The notes under the pieces were generated by a model, which saw only the letters and a program-made list of their open reading frames with translations, ran no database searches and was not told where the DNA came from. Shown here one piece after another: positions 1 to 8,184 of a DNA stretch of 64,000 nt. Positions within the stretch are counted from its first letter, which is position 1, and every line of letters begins with the position of its first letter. Source of the DNA: Streptomyces sp. NBC_01232 (GTDB lineage: Bacteria; Actinomycetota; Actinomycetes; Streptomycetales; Streptomycetaceae); assembly GCF_035989885.1 (NCBI RefSeq), contig NZ_CP108518.1:7431001-7495000 (forward strand), written 5' to 3'. A program made the position numbers and the translations under genes.

Positions 1-1566
1 GGAGACGTCCTGGTCGAGGGGAGGCCGCCGACGGCGGCCGAGCTCGGCCCCGTACAGGAGCTGCTGACGGCCGCGTCGCTCTGCAACGACGCCTCCCTGC
101 GGCCGCCCCAGGGAGAGCCCCCGGACGAGGACCGGTGGTCCGCGGTCGGCGACCCCATGGAGGCCGCCCTCCTGTCGGCCGCCGTCAAGGCCGGGTGCGG
201 CGAGCCGGAGCTTCTCAGGCACATCCACCCCAGGACGTGGGAGATCCCGTTCGACAGTGGACGCAAGCGCATGACGACAGTCCACCGCCTGTCGTCCGGC
301 GGCGCCCTGGTGTGTCTGAAGGGCGCCCCGGAGGTGGTCCTGGACGCAGCTGTTCTCGCCGACCGCAGGGACCTCGTGGCCGGCGCCCGGCAGCAGGCGG
401 CGATCCTGGCCTCCCGCGGATACCGGGTGCTCGCCGTGGCGTCCGCCGAACACGCCGAGCAACCGGCCACCGCGGAGACGGCCGAGGCAGGACTGAGGCT
501 CTTGGGCCTGGTCGCCATCAGCGATCCGCCGAAGCCCGCGGCAGCGGCCACTCTCGCCGCTTGCCACGCGGCCGGCATCACCCCGGTCCTGATCACCGGA
601 GACCACCCGGCCACGGCACGCGCGATCGCCGTCCGCGTGGGCCTGGCCGGCGCGGACAGCGATGACGAGACCGTGGTCAACGGCCCCGATCTGGCGGCAG
701 GCCGGGTGGCCGACCTCACCGCCGCACGCGTCTTCGCCCGGACCGATCCACAGCAGAAGCTCGACATCGTCGACGCCTGGCGGGCCAAGGGAGCCGTCAC
801 CGCCATGACCGGCGACGGGGTCAACGACGGCCCCGCTCTGCGCCGCGCCGACATCGGGGTGGCCATGGGACAGCGGGGCACAGAGGTCGCCCGCCAGGCT
901 GCCGATCTCGTGCTGACCGACGACGACCTGTCGACCGTGGTCGCGGCCGTCGAGGAGGGCCGGCGGGTCTACGACAACATCCGCCGCTTCCTCGTCTACG
1001 GTCTGGCCGGCGGCGCCGCCGAGATCCTCGTCATGCTGATCGGCCCCCTCCTCGGCCTTCCGCTCCCGCTCCGGGCAGGCCAGATCCTGTGGATCAACCT
1101 CCTGACCCACGGTCTGACCGGGGTGGCCATGGGTGCCGAACCGGTGGACCCGGAGGCGATGCACAGGCCCCCGAGGCCGCCCGGCCAGCACATCCTCGGC
1201 GCGGGCGCCTGGCAGCGCCTCGTGGTGCTCGCCGCAGTCGTCACAGCCGCCTGCCTCACCGCCGGGACGGTCGCACGGGCCTGGGGCCTGCCCTGGCAGA
1301 GCGTCCTCTTCCTGTCCCTGCTCGCTGCGCAGCTCGGCGTCGTGCTGGGCCTGCGAACCCGCTTGCTGACCCGGGAGAACCTCTTCCTGCCCCTGTCCGT
1401 CCTTGCTTCCGCCCTGCTCGGGGCGGCAGCGCTCTACCTTCCGCCGCTGCAGTCGGTTCTGGAGACCGCACCTCTTGGATGGCCGGGCCTTGCCCTGGCA
1501 TCAGCCGCCCTCGTGAGCGGCTTCACGGCAGCCCGACTCGCACGACACGCATTCCGAAGGAGCTGA
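1..1566 (+). CDS. Cation-transporting P-type ATPase, C-terminal part (5' end outside window)
   Basis: Frame 1 is open from the first base, so the gene starts left of the window; the phosphorylated DKTGT region is not present. What is visible is the nucleotide-binding domain (VGDPMEAAL, then LKGAPEVV), the hinge TGDHPATARAIA and MTGDGVNDGPALRRADIGVA, and several C-terminal membrane helices including GQILWINLLTHGLTGVAMG. This fits a P2-type (calcium/cation) pump. The DevR-regulated mycobacterial pump CtpF belongs to this family, which suits the neighbourhood, but the ion cannot be named from this fragment. The stop codon overlaps the start of the next gene (TGATG), suggesting translational coupling. 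Confidence 0.9.
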   Translation, partial: GDVLVEGRPPTAAELGPVQELLTAASLCNDASLRPPQGEPPDEDRWSAVGDPMEAALLSAAVKAGCGEPELLRHIHPRTWEIPFDSGRKRMTTVHRLSSGGALVCLKGAPEVVLDAAVLADRRDLVAGARQQAAILASRGYRVLAVASAEHAEQPATAETAEAGLRLLGLVAISDPPKPAAAATLAACHAAGITPVLITGDHPATARAIAVRVGLAGADSDDETVVNGPDLAAGRVADLTAARVFARTDPQQKLDIVDAWRAKGAVTAMTGDGVNDGPALRRADIGVAMGQRGTEVARQAADLVLTDDDLSTVVAAVEEGRRVYDNIRRFLVYGLAGGAAEILVMLIGPLLGLPLPLRAGQILWINLLTHGLTGVAMGAEPVDPEAMHRPPRPPGQHILGAGAWQRLVVLAAVVTAACLTAGTVARAWGLPWQSVLFLSLLAAQLGVVLGLRTRLLTRENLFLPLSVLASALLGAAALYLPPLQSVLETAPLGWPGLALASAALVSGFTAARLARHAFRRS

Positions 1567-1802
1567 TGATCATGAAGGCGCACACCTCCGAGCACGGTGC
1601 CCACGCCCGCGTCGGCGACGAGATCGTGGTGGGCGGGCCCTCGGTGGGCCAAGCGGGTCGCGACGGCGAAGTCGTCGGTCTGCACCACGACGACGGCACC
1701 CCGCCCTACGACGTCCGCTGGTCGGACACGGGCAAGACGACCCTCTTCTTCCCCGGACCGGACGCACACGTCCGGCATCTCGGCGCGGACGACTCCGGCT
1801 GA
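1566..1802 (+). CDS. DUF1918 (SH3-like) small protein
   Basis: A 78-residue protein starting at the ATG that overlaps the ATPase stop; a second in-frame ATG lies two codons later. It matches the DUF1918 pattern: VGDEIVVGG, then DGTPPYDVRW, then FPGPDAHVRHL. The family is an SH3-like fold of unknown function common in actinomycetes. Position suggests co-expression with the P-type ATPase. No enzyme role can be inferred. Confidence 0.85.
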   Translation: MIMKAHTSEHGAHARVGDEIVVGGPSVGQAGRDGEVVGLHHDDGTPPYDVRWSDTGKTTLFFPGPDAHVRHLGADDSG

Positions 1803-1889
1803 CGCCTTCAGCCTGCGCGGGAAGGCGGTAGCGGGGATACGGTGAAGAGGCAGGCCGGACTTCCCCTGGGCGCCGCTTGGAGGTACCGC

Positions 1890-3638
1890 ATGGGCGCGGT
1901 CGAGCAGGGTGCCGAGCGTTCGGGGCTGCCGAGGCTCCGGCTGGACGAACTCCTCGAAGAGCTCCAGGTCCGCATCGACGAAGTGCGCGGCACCAGGGAC
2001 CGGCTCAACGGCCTCCTCGAAGCCGTGATGTCCGTCGGCCGGGAGCTCGACCTTCCGCAGGTCCTGAGGGGCATCGTCGAAGCCGCCGTCGTCCTGGTGG
2101 ACGCGGAGTACGGCGCCCTCGGCGTCATCGGCGACGACCAGAAGCTCGCCCAGTTCCTCCCCGTCGGCATCAGCGACGACCTCCGGGCCGAGATCGGCGA
2201 CCTGCCCTCCGGCCACGGCATCCTCGGCGAACTCATCCGCCACCCCGAGACCCTACGGCTGTCGGAGTTGTCCGATCACCCCGCCTCCTACGGATTCCCG
2301 GCCCACCACCCCCCGATGCACTCCTTCCTCGGCGTCCCCATCCGGGTCCGCGAGGACGTGTTCGGCAACCTCTACATGACCGAGAAGCGCGGCGGCATCG
2401 ACTTCGACGAGGAGGACGAGGCGGTCCTGTCCACGCTGGCGGTGGCAGCCGGCATCGCCATCGAGAACGCCCGCCTCTACGAGGAAGTACGTCTCCGGGA
2501 GCGCTGGCTGACCGCCAGCTCCGACTTCACCAGCGCTCTGCTCTCCGGCTTGGCCGAAACGGAGGTACTGGAGGGCATGCTGGAGCGGGCCCGCGACATC
2601 ACGGGCGCTGACATCGGTGTCTTCTACCTCGTGGGCCAGGGCGGGGAGCTGCGCGGCTCGCTTGCCCTGGGTGAGGGCGCTGAGGCGCATCGCGGCATCG
2701 TGCTGCCCAGCAGCGCGGGAACCCTGGCAGCAGCCGCCCTCGGCGAGGAGGACGGACTGATCACCGTTGCCGACGTCGGAACCGAGGTCCGGATCACCGT
2801 GCAGCCGGAACGGTGGAAGGGCTTCGGCCCCGCCGTCGCCGTCACGGTCGGCACCAAGGAGAAGCTGAGCGGCGTCCTCATCCTGGCCCGCAGATGCGGC
2901 CGCCCGGCGTTCGCCCGCGCCGAGTTCGCAGCCCTGCCCGGTTTTGCGGGCCAGGCCGCCCTGGCCCTGGAGCTCGCCGACCGGCGCCGGGACGCCGAGC
3001 AGATGAGCATGCTGGAGGACCACGACCGCATCGCCCGCGACCTGCACGATCTCGCCATCCAGCGCCTTTTCGCCACCGGCATGACCCTGCAGAGCGCCCG
3101 ACGCTTCGTCGAGCATCCCGAGGCTTCGGAACGGCTCGCCCGAGCCATCGACGACCTGGATGCCACCATCAAGATCATTCGCTCGACGATCTTCGGACTC
3201 CGCGAACACGAGGCGCCCGGGGTCACGCCGAAGCTGCGGCTGCGTGCTGTCCAAGCCGTGGAGGAGGCCGCCCGGACACTCGGCTTCGCCCCGGCCCTGC
3301 GGATGGAGGGCCTGATCGACACCGACGTACCCTCCGAGACCGCGGACGAGGCACTCGCGGTGATCGGGGAGGCACTCACCAACGTGGCCCGCCATGCACG
3401 GGCAGGCCGCGCAGAAGTGTCCCTCTCGGCCGTCGAGGGCGTACTGACCGTACGGGTCACCGACGACGGAGTGGGAATGGCACGGGGAGGCCGTCGCAGC
3501 GGGCTCCGCAATCTCGCCGAGAGAGCCGAACGCCTGGGCGGCGAGCTCTCCGTATCGGCGCACGGGTCGACCGGGCGGGGGACGAAACTGGAATGGCGGG
3601 TACCGCTGGATGGAGGCGACTTCCCACCCCCCGGGTGA
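1890..3638 (+). CDS. GAF-domain sensor histidine kinase, DevS/DosT-like
   Basis: A 582-residue kinase. I chose the ATG at 1890 because GGAGG lies 6 bases upstream; an in-frame GTG at 1842 would add 16 residues. Order: short N-terminal helix (LDELLEELQVRIDEVRGT), GAF domain 1 (about 40-200), GAF domain 2 (about 215-370), a HisKA_3 dimerisation segment with DRIARDLHDLAIQRLFATG (His386 is the expected phospho-acceptor), and a C-terminal HATPase with DDGVGMARGGRRSGLRNL. GAF1 carries GFPAHHPPMHSFLGVP, which resembles the haem-pocket segment of mycobacterial DevS, so oxygen/redox sensing is plausible. It converges on the DevR-like regulator with only 13 bp between the stops. It is a close paralogue of the kinase at 41554-43272. 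Confidence 0.93.
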   Translation: MGAVEQGAERSGLPRLRLDELLEELQVRIDEVRGTRDRLNGLLEAVMSVGRELDLPQVLRGIVEAAVVLVDAEYGALGVIGDDQKLAQFLPVGISDDLRAEIGDLPSGHGILGELIRHPETLRLSELSDHPASYGFPAHHPPMHSFLGVPIRVREDVFGNLYMTEKRGGIDFDEEDEAVLSTLAVAAGIAIENARLYEEVRLRERWLTASSDFTSALLSGLAETEVLEGMLERARDITGADIGVFYLVGQGGELRGSLALGEGAEAHRGIVLPSSAGTLAAAALGEEDGLITVADVGTEVRITVQPERWKGFGPAVAVTVGTKEKLSGVLILARRCGRPAFARAEFAALPGFAGQAALALELADRRRDAEQMSMLEDHDRIARDLHDLAIQRLFATGMTLQSARRFVEHPEASERLARAIDDLDATIKIIRSTIFGLREHEAPGVTPKLRLRAVQAVEEAARTLGFAPALRMEGLIDTDVPSETADEALAVIGEALTNVARHARAGRAEVSLSAVEGVLTVRVTDDGVGMARGGRRSGLRNLAERAERLGGELSVSAHGSTGRGTKLEWRVPLDGGDFPPPG

Positions 3639-3651
3639 CCCCCGTCGACAC

Positions 3652-4374
3652 TCAGCTCCGGCCCATGCCGTGCTCCGGCTCGTGCCCGTGTTCGTGTTCG
3701 TGGACCTGCGCGGCGATGACGGCGGCCTGCACCCGCCGCTCCACCCCGAGCTTGCCCAGCAGCCGCGAGATGTGGTTCTTGACCGTCTTCTCGGACAGGT
3801 ACAGCCGCTTGGCGATCTGCGCGTTCGTGAGGCCCTCGCCGATCAGTTCGAGCACGGAACGCTCCCGCTCGGAGAGAGCGGCCAGGCGATCGTCGTCCGG
3901 AGCCTTGACGGTCTCCGGGTCCCTCAGCGAGTGCATCAGCCGAGCGGTCGTCGCAGGGTCCAGCATGGACTGTCCGGTCGCCACGGTCCGTACGGCCGAA
4001 ACCAGGTCCGACCCCTTGATCTGCTTGAGGACGTAGCCGGCCGCCCCGGCCATGATCGCGTCGAGCAGCGCGTCCTCGTCATCGAACGAGGTCAGCATCA
4101 AACAGGCGAGGTCCGGCATCCGCGAGCGCAACTCGCGGCACACGGTGATCCCGTCGCCGTCGGGCAGCCGGACGTCGAGCACGGCGACGTCCGGGCGCAG
4201 CGCCGGCCCGCGGGTCAATGCCTGCTCGGCGGTCGACGCCTCGCCGATGACGTCGATGTCGGGCTCCGCGTCCAGCAGATCGTGCAAGCCGCGGCGTACT
4301 ACCTCGTGGTCGTCCAGAAGGAAGACCCTGATGGGCGCCCCGGACGAGGCAGAGGGTGCTGATGCGTCGGACAT
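3652..4374 (-). CDS. NarL/LuxR-family response regulator, DevR/OsdR-like
   Basis: A 240-residue two-domain regulator. The start at 4374 (MSDASAP) is preceded by CAGGGG; an upstream in-frame ATG at 4422 adds a basic tail unlike the family. The receiver domain begins [19 protein letters not shown], with phospho-acceptor Asp67 in [13 protein letters not shown] and the conserved Lys in GYVLKQIKG. The C-terminal HTH (about 178-225) contains [19 protein letters not shown] followed by [11 protein letters not shown]. It is closely related to the products at 60071-60781 (intact) and 39602-40328 (frameshifted). A perfect 8-bp inverted repeat lies 26-47 bases before its start codon. The convergent DevS-like kinase is the likely partner (inference). 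Confidence 0.93.
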   Translation of the reverse strand: MSDASAPSASSGAPIRVFLLDDHEVVRRGLHDLLDAEPDIDVIGEASTAEQALTRGPALRPDVAVLDVRLPDGDGITVCRELRSRMPDLACLMLTSFDDEDALLDAIMAGAAGYVLKQIKGSDLVSAVRTVATGQSMLDPATTARLMHSLRDPETVKAPDDDRLAALSERERSVLELIGEGLTNAQIAKRLYLSEKTVKNHISRLLGKLGVERRVQAAVIAAQVHEHEHGHEPEHGMGRS

Positions 4375-4399
4375 GTACGCCCCTGTGATCGATCGGCTG

Positions 4400-4421
4400 T
4401 GCGTACGTCTTGTCGTACGCA
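4400..4421. promoter_or_regulatory. Inverted repeat upstream of the DevR-like regulator
   Basis: TGCGTACG, six bases, then CGTACGCA: a perfect 8-bp inverted repeat with a 6-bp spacer, 26-47 bases before the regulator start. A second small hairpin (ACGCACC...GGTGCGT, about 4443-4460) lies further upstream. Neither resembles the GGGNC-type boxes found elsewhere in the window, so a different regulator or an RNA hairpin in the leader is possible. Confidence 0.4.
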
Positions 4422-4488
4422 TTGTCTCAGGGGAGCGGGCGGACGCACCTTGTGGTGCGTACCGGAGCCGGCGCGGCGGTGAAGGGTT

Positions 4489-5133
4489 TCAGGCAGCTCC
4501 GGCGGGCCGCCCTTCCAGCTCCATGCGCACGTCCACCACGCCTTCCACGGCACGGATGGCGCGGGCCACCAGCGGCACCAGGGCGCGACTACGGAGAGAT
4601 CCCCGCAGGGTGACGACGCCGTCCTTCACCGATGCCTGTAGATCTACCGGGGGAGCGAGCTCGGCGAGAACCGCGTCGCGGATCTCCTCCTCGATCTCCT
4701 CGTCGGTGCGCAGGAAGACCTTGAGCAGGTCGCTCCGGCTCACGACCCCCTCCAGCATCCCCCCGCCGTTCACCACGGGGAGGCGCTTCACGCGCTTGCG
4801 GGCCATGATCTGGGCAGCCTCGGCGAGGGTGGCGTCTGGGTGCACGGTCACGGCCGGACTCGACATCAGCTCCTCGGCCAGCACACCCCCCGCCTTGGAA
4901 GCCTCTTCCAGCTGATCGGGAAGCCGGGGGTCGTCCCGCCGGAACTCCTCCTTCGGCAGGAGATCCGCCTCGGAGACCACCCCGACCACACGCCCCTCGC
5001 CCTCCAGGACGGGAACGGCGCTGACCTTCCACTGGTCCATCAGCTCGACGATCTCCTTGTACGAAGCCTCACGGCCGATGGCCACGGCCGTATGGGTCAT
5101 GACGTCGCTGACGGTGTACCGGGACGCGGGCAT
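4489..5133 (-). CDS. CBS-domain pair plus BON domain protein
   Basis: A 214-residue protein with two CBS motifs (about 9-65 and 85-150; VSAVPVLEGEGRVVGVVSEADLL and VKRLPVVNGGG are in them) and a C-terminal BON domain (about 160-207; SVKDGVVTLRGSLRSRAL). CBS pairs usually bind adenine nucleotides and BON domains bind phospholipid or protein partners; in actinomycetes the fusion is typical of stress loci. The start has a strong GAGGAGG 7 bases upstream. It lies between the cyclic-nucleotide-binding-fold gene (45-bp gap) and the DevR-like regulator (114-bp gap), all on the minus strand. It is one of seven CBS-BON genes in the window. Confidence 0.9.
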   Translation of the reverse strand: MPASRYTVSDVMTHTAVAIGREASYKEIVELMDQWKVSAVPVLEGEGRVVGVVSEADLLPKEEFRRDDPRLPDQLEEASKAGGVLAEELMSSPAVTVHPDATLAEAAQIMARKRVKRLPVVNGGGMLEGVVSRSDLLKVFLRTDEEIEEEIRDAVLAELAPPVDLQASVKDGVVTLRGSLRSRALVPLVARAIRAVEGVVDVRMELEGRPAGAA

Positions 5134-5178
5134 GACGCCCTCCTCACTGCTGGGGGTTCAGGTGCGGGACACCGGCCG

Positions 5179-5643
5179 TCAGAGATAGCTGCCACTGCCG
5201 TGCGGGGCGTAGAGATCGAGCAGCCGGACACGGGCGGCGTGCAGCCGGTGCGCGAGCACCTGCGCGACCCAGTGGCCCATCGCGGAGCCGAAAGCAGGGT
5301 CGGCATCCATCAGCGTGCGCACCGCGGCGGCGTCGAATTCGTACGTGCGCACCGGCGTCGCGGCCACCGCGCCCAGTCTCCAGGAACTGGGCTGCAGCAT
5401 CCACGAGCACCCCACGAGCTCGCCCGGTCCGAGCCTTTCGATCACTGCCGGCTGCCTGCCGGGCACATGCACGTCCAGGGCGACGATGCCGGTTCGGACG
5501 ATCCAGAACCTGTCCGCCCGGCCGCCCTCGTTGAAGAGGCGTGCGCTCTCGGGGAAGTTGACCTCCCGCGCGATGTCCATCAGCCGGGAACGGTGCTCAG
5601 CCGGCAACGCGCCGGCGATCTTCGTAGGGGGAGTGGTCCTCAT
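5179..5643 (-). CDS. Stand-alone cyclic nucleotide-binding-fold protein (no HTH)
   Basis: A 154-residue protein made of one cNMP-binding (Crp-type) beta-barrel and a short helical tail; there is no helix-turn-helix, so it should not be a DNA-binding Crp. Start at 5643 has GGAGG 7 bases upstream; the frame stays open beyond it but that part is antisense to the next gene. It is a clear paralogue of the product of 9351-9836 inside the hydrogenase operon (shared ADRFW, VALDVH.PGR, EFDAAAV and RLLDLY). The ligand and partner are unknown. It is divergent from the PNPOx gene, with a candidate DevR-type box between them. Confidence 0.85.
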   Translation of the reverse strand: MRTTPPTKIAGALPAEHRSRLMDIAREVNFPESARLFNEGGRADRFWIVRTGIVALDVHVPGRQPAVIERLGPGELVGCSWMLQPSSWRLGAVAATPVRTYEFDAAAVRTLMDADPAFGSAMGHWVAQVLAHRLHAARVRLLDLYAPHGSGSYL

Positions 5644-5730
5644 GGCGGCCTCCGGTCGATTCCTCTTCAATTCTGTGCGGCTCCACAGGCAGTGGGCATG
5701 GGCCGACCGGCCCCCGATTCCGCAGGACAG

Positions 5731-5745
5731 GGGACCGTTCGGCCC
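5731..5745. promoter_or_regulatory. Candidate DevR/OsdR-type box
   Basis: GGGACCGTTCGGCCC lies in the divergent region between the cNMP-fold gene (88 bp to its start) and the PNPOx gene (79 bp to its start). It can be read as GGACC-GTTC-GGCCC, two inverted half-sites around 4 bp, the same geometry as the mycobacterial DevR box. Assignment is by resemblance to the other sites in this window. Confidence 0.45.
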
Positions 5746-5823
5746 TGGCACGGCACGCGAGGAGGCAAGGACGCTGGGTGAAGCCGACACCGACACGACG
5801 CGGTCGGAGCGGAGGGCCGTGTG

Positions 5824-6309
5824 ATGGATCACGAAACCGCCTGGAGGCCGGACCACGGCCCCGTCCCGGACCCGATGCGGTCCACGGAGCAGCTGGACCG
5901 CTCCGAAGCGCTGCGGCTCCTGGGCACCGTGCCGCTGGGCCGCATCGTCTTCACCCACCAGGCACTGCCGGCCATCCGACCGGTGAACCACGTGGTCGAG
6001 GGGGAGGACGTGATCGTCCGGCTCGACGAAGGCGCTTCACGCGCGTCGCTGGTGGCGATCCCCGGCACACCCGGCATCGTCCTCGCCTACGAAGCCGATG
6101 CCATAGACCCCGGCACGCATCTCGGCTGGAGTGTCGTGGTGATCGGCTACGCCGAGCTCGTCGAGAACCGCAACGACGCCGAACGGCTTGAGGCGCTGCT
6201 CGAACCGTGGACGAACCAGCCGATGGCAGGCGTGCTGCGCATCCGGGCCGAACTCGTCACAGGGTTCCGCCTGGGGCCGGAACCTCGGCCGATTTCCGCC
6301 GCCGGGTGA
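5824..6309 (+). CDS. Pyridoxamine 5'-phosphate oxidase-fold family protein
   Basis: A 161-residue split-barrel protein. ATG 5824 sits 7 bases after GGAGGG; the GTG at 5821 is an alternative. The core reads LDRSEALRLLGTVPLGRIVF, then ALPAIRPVNHVVEGEDVIVR, and later THLGWSVVVIGYAELV and RIRAELVTGFRL, as in actinomycete PNPOx-like flavin/F420-binding proteins. The true substrate is unknown; the family includes flavoreductases and haem-binding members. It is a paralogue of the gene at 41043-41537. A candidate DevR-type box lies 79 bp upstream, and the ion channel gene follows on the same strand. Confidence 0.88.
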   Translation: MDHETAWRPDHGPVPDPMRSTEQLDRSEALRLLGTVPLGRIVFTHQALPAIRPVNHVVEGEDVIVRLDEGASRASLVAIPGTPGIVLAYEADAIDPGTHLGWSVVVIGYAELVENRNDAERLEALLEPWTNQPMAGVLRIRAELVTGFRLGPEPRPISAAG

Positions 6310-6409
6310 GTCCCGGCCCTGCTTCTGCCACCTGGCGACGGCGTGGGCTGCGATCAGCGGCTACGGAGGTGCGCGAACCTGGGCGAAACGGGTGGAAAAG
6401 GGGTGCCGG

Positions 6410-7276
6410 ATGGATTGGCTTGTGACGGTCACGGGCGCGGCCCTGGTCCTGCTGATCCTGCGGGACGTGTTCCACACACTGTGGCACCCGACGCGTCACG
6501 GCGGGCTGAGCCGCCTGGTCATGACCACACTGTGGCGGCTTTCGTCCGTCCTGGGCACCCGTCGAACGACAGCCGGCCTGGCCGGCCCGCTCGCCATGGT
6601 GTCCGTCGTCGCCCTGTGGGCCCTGACCGTGGCGGCGGGCTGGGCGCTGATCTACTGGCCTCACATGCCCGAGGCGTTCGTGTACGCGGGAGGGTTGCAC
6701 CCCGACGATCATGCGAGCCTGCTGGACGCGACCTACGTCTCGCTGGTCACGCTCTCCACGCTCGGCCTCGGTGACGTCGCACCCGCCGAGGGGTGGTTGC
6801 GCCTCCTCGCACCCCTGGAGGCGCTGGTCGGGTTCGCCCTCCTGACCGCGACGGTCTCCTGGATCCTCGGCATCTATCCGGCGTTGGCGCGCCGCAGGGC
6901 ACTGGCATTGCGGCTCTCCCACCTCTCCCGTACCCATCCCAGGAAGGAACAGATCGACTCCCCGGCCGGGGCCGCCATGCTGGACAGCCTGGCCACAGCG
7001 CTGTCCGTGGCGGCGGTCGACTTCCTCCAGTACGCGGAGTCCTACTACTTCCACGACGGCGACGACCGGACCTCCCTCGCTCGCCAGATCGGCTACGCCC
7101 TCGACATCGCCGATGAGGCTTCGGAAGCCGGACACCGGGATGTCCGGCTCGCCTCCACGGTGTTGCGTTCCGCCCTGGAAGAACTCGCGAGCATCCTGGA
7201 CGAGCGCTTCCTGCACACCCGGGGATCACCCAGGCAAGCTCTCGACGCGTTCGCCCACGACCACGGGCACCGGTGA
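6410..7276 (+). CDS. Ion-channel (Ion_trans_2) family membrane protein
   Basis: A 288-residue protein starting at ATG 6410 with AAGGGG 6 bases upstream. Predicted helices are about 3-20, 60-83 and 128-148, with a pore loop between the last two containing TLSTLGLGDVAP. This corresponds to the potassium selectivity filter TxGYGD, but with Leu for Tyr (GLGD). The cytosolic C-terminal half is helical and has no recognisable RCK domain. It follows the PNPOx gene by about 100 bp on the same strand. A potassium or non-selective cation channel is likely; the altered filter makes the selectivity uncertain. Confidence 0.8.
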   Translation: MDWLVTVTGAALVLLILRDVFHTLWHPTRHGGLSRLVMTTLWRLSSVLGTRRTTAGLAGPLAMVSVVALWALTVAAGWALIYWPHMPEAFVYAGGLHPDDHASLLDATYVSLVTLSTLGLGDVAPAEGWLRLLAPLEALVGFALLTATVSWILGIYPALARRRALALRLSHLSRTHPRKEQIDSPAGAAMLDSLATALSVAAVDFLQYAESYYFHDGDDRTSLARQIGYALDIADEASEAGHRDVRLASTVLRSALEELASILDERFLHTRGSPRQALDAFAHDHGHR

Positions 7277-7299
7277 CCACGCCCTGCCCTGAGTCTCCC

Positions 7300-7530
7300 G
7301 GCGCGGACGACGACCTCGACCGTCGGGCCTTGGTCGACGACAGGGAGGCGGTTGAGACGGGACATACATGCCGGCCAGGCCGCCTCCGCCACGGTCGCGC
7401 CTGGTCGCACGATGATGGCCGGAGCGGTCAGGAGCAACTCCTCCGTCTCCTTGCGGGCCTCGTCGCCCAGCGGTACTTCGCGGTCCCGGGCGAGGACCGC
7501 GGGCAGGGGGATGCGCCGTGCGCCGTTTGC
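7300..7530 (-). pseudogene. Remnant of a CBS-domain gene
   Basis: On the minus strand this interval reads LARDREVPLGDEARKETEEL, then TAPAIIVRPGATVAEAAW and SRLNRLPVVDQGPTVEVVV. This matches the linker and second CBS motif of the CBS-BON proteins of this window (compare TVAEAARLMEAQGVKRLLVV). The first CBS motif, start codon and BON domain are missing, and the frame degenerates after RAG. The fragment is bounded by the channel gene end and the hydrogenase protease gene. The rest of this 329-bp gap shows nothing else. Confidence 0.6.
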
Positions 7531-7605
7531 CCCATCGCGCAGGACCCCGCCCAGTGAGTAGGGCAGGCTGTGCCGGGAGACGCCCGAAGAAGGAAGCGGG
7601 TACGT

Positions 7606-8142
7606 ATGAAGCCGCTCGCCGGTACGGCGGTCATCGGGATCGGTAACGAGTTCCGGCGCGATGACGGGGTGGGGTGGGCCGCCATCGCGTTGTTGTGTGA
7701 ACGGGAAGCACGGCGACCTCTCCCCTCCGGTACTGAGCTCGTACGGTGCGACGGAGACCCCGGCCGCCTGATGACCCTCTGGGAGGACAAGGCCCTCACG
7801 CTCGTCATCGACGCCTGCTTCCCACCTGCGGCGCAGCCCGGGCGGACACACCGGTGGTGTGTGGCCCCGGGCGAGATGCCGCACCCGGCTGCCGCAGGCA
7901 GGCAGAGCACCCACGGGCTGGGGCTCGCCGAGGCCCTGTGCCTCGCCGACAGTCTCGGGCGCGGCCCCGGCCGTCTCATCGTGTACGCGGTCGAGGGAGC
8001 GGACCGCTCGCTGGGCACGGGGCTCACCCCAGCGGTGTCGGCCGCCCTGCCGCATCTGGCCCGGCGCATCGAGGAAGACGTCCGCAAACACGGCGAGCGG
8101 ACTCGCCGGACCAGCTTCGAACCAGGGAGCCCGCTGGTCTGA
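7606..8142 (+). CDS. Hydrogenase maturation protease (HybD/HycI family)
   Basis: A 178-residue endopeptidase that should trim the C-terminus of the hydrogenase large subunit after nickel insertion. The N-terminus has the family motif TAVIGIGNEFRRDDGVGW (GxGNxxxxDDGxG), followed by LTLVIDACFP, whose Asp lies where the second nickel-contacting acid is expected, and STHGLGLAEALCLADSL. Start ATG 7606 is supported by AAGGAAG; upstream in-frame codons encode only a basic stretch. It lies 42 bp before the hydrogenase structural genes. The hypABCDEF insertion genes are not in the window. I saw no convincing DevR-type box before it. Confidence 0.9.
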   Translation: MKPLAGTAVIGIGNEFRRDDGVGWAAIALLCEREARRPLPSGTELVRCDGDPGRLMTLWEDKALTLVIDACFPPAAQPGRTHRWCVAPGEMPHPAAAGRQSTHGLGLAEALCLADSLGRGPGRLIVYAVEGADRSLGTGLTPAVSAALPHLARRIEEDVRKHGERTRRTSFEPGSPLV

Positions 8143-8184
8143 CATGCTGCCGGATCTAGGCACGTGGAGACCGAGAGGTGCACC

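Noticed and set aside
7531..8184. Looked for a DevR-type box before the hydrogenase protease and beta subunit.
   Set aside because: Only isolated GGG/CCC runs were seen, without two inverted half-sites at the expected spacing.
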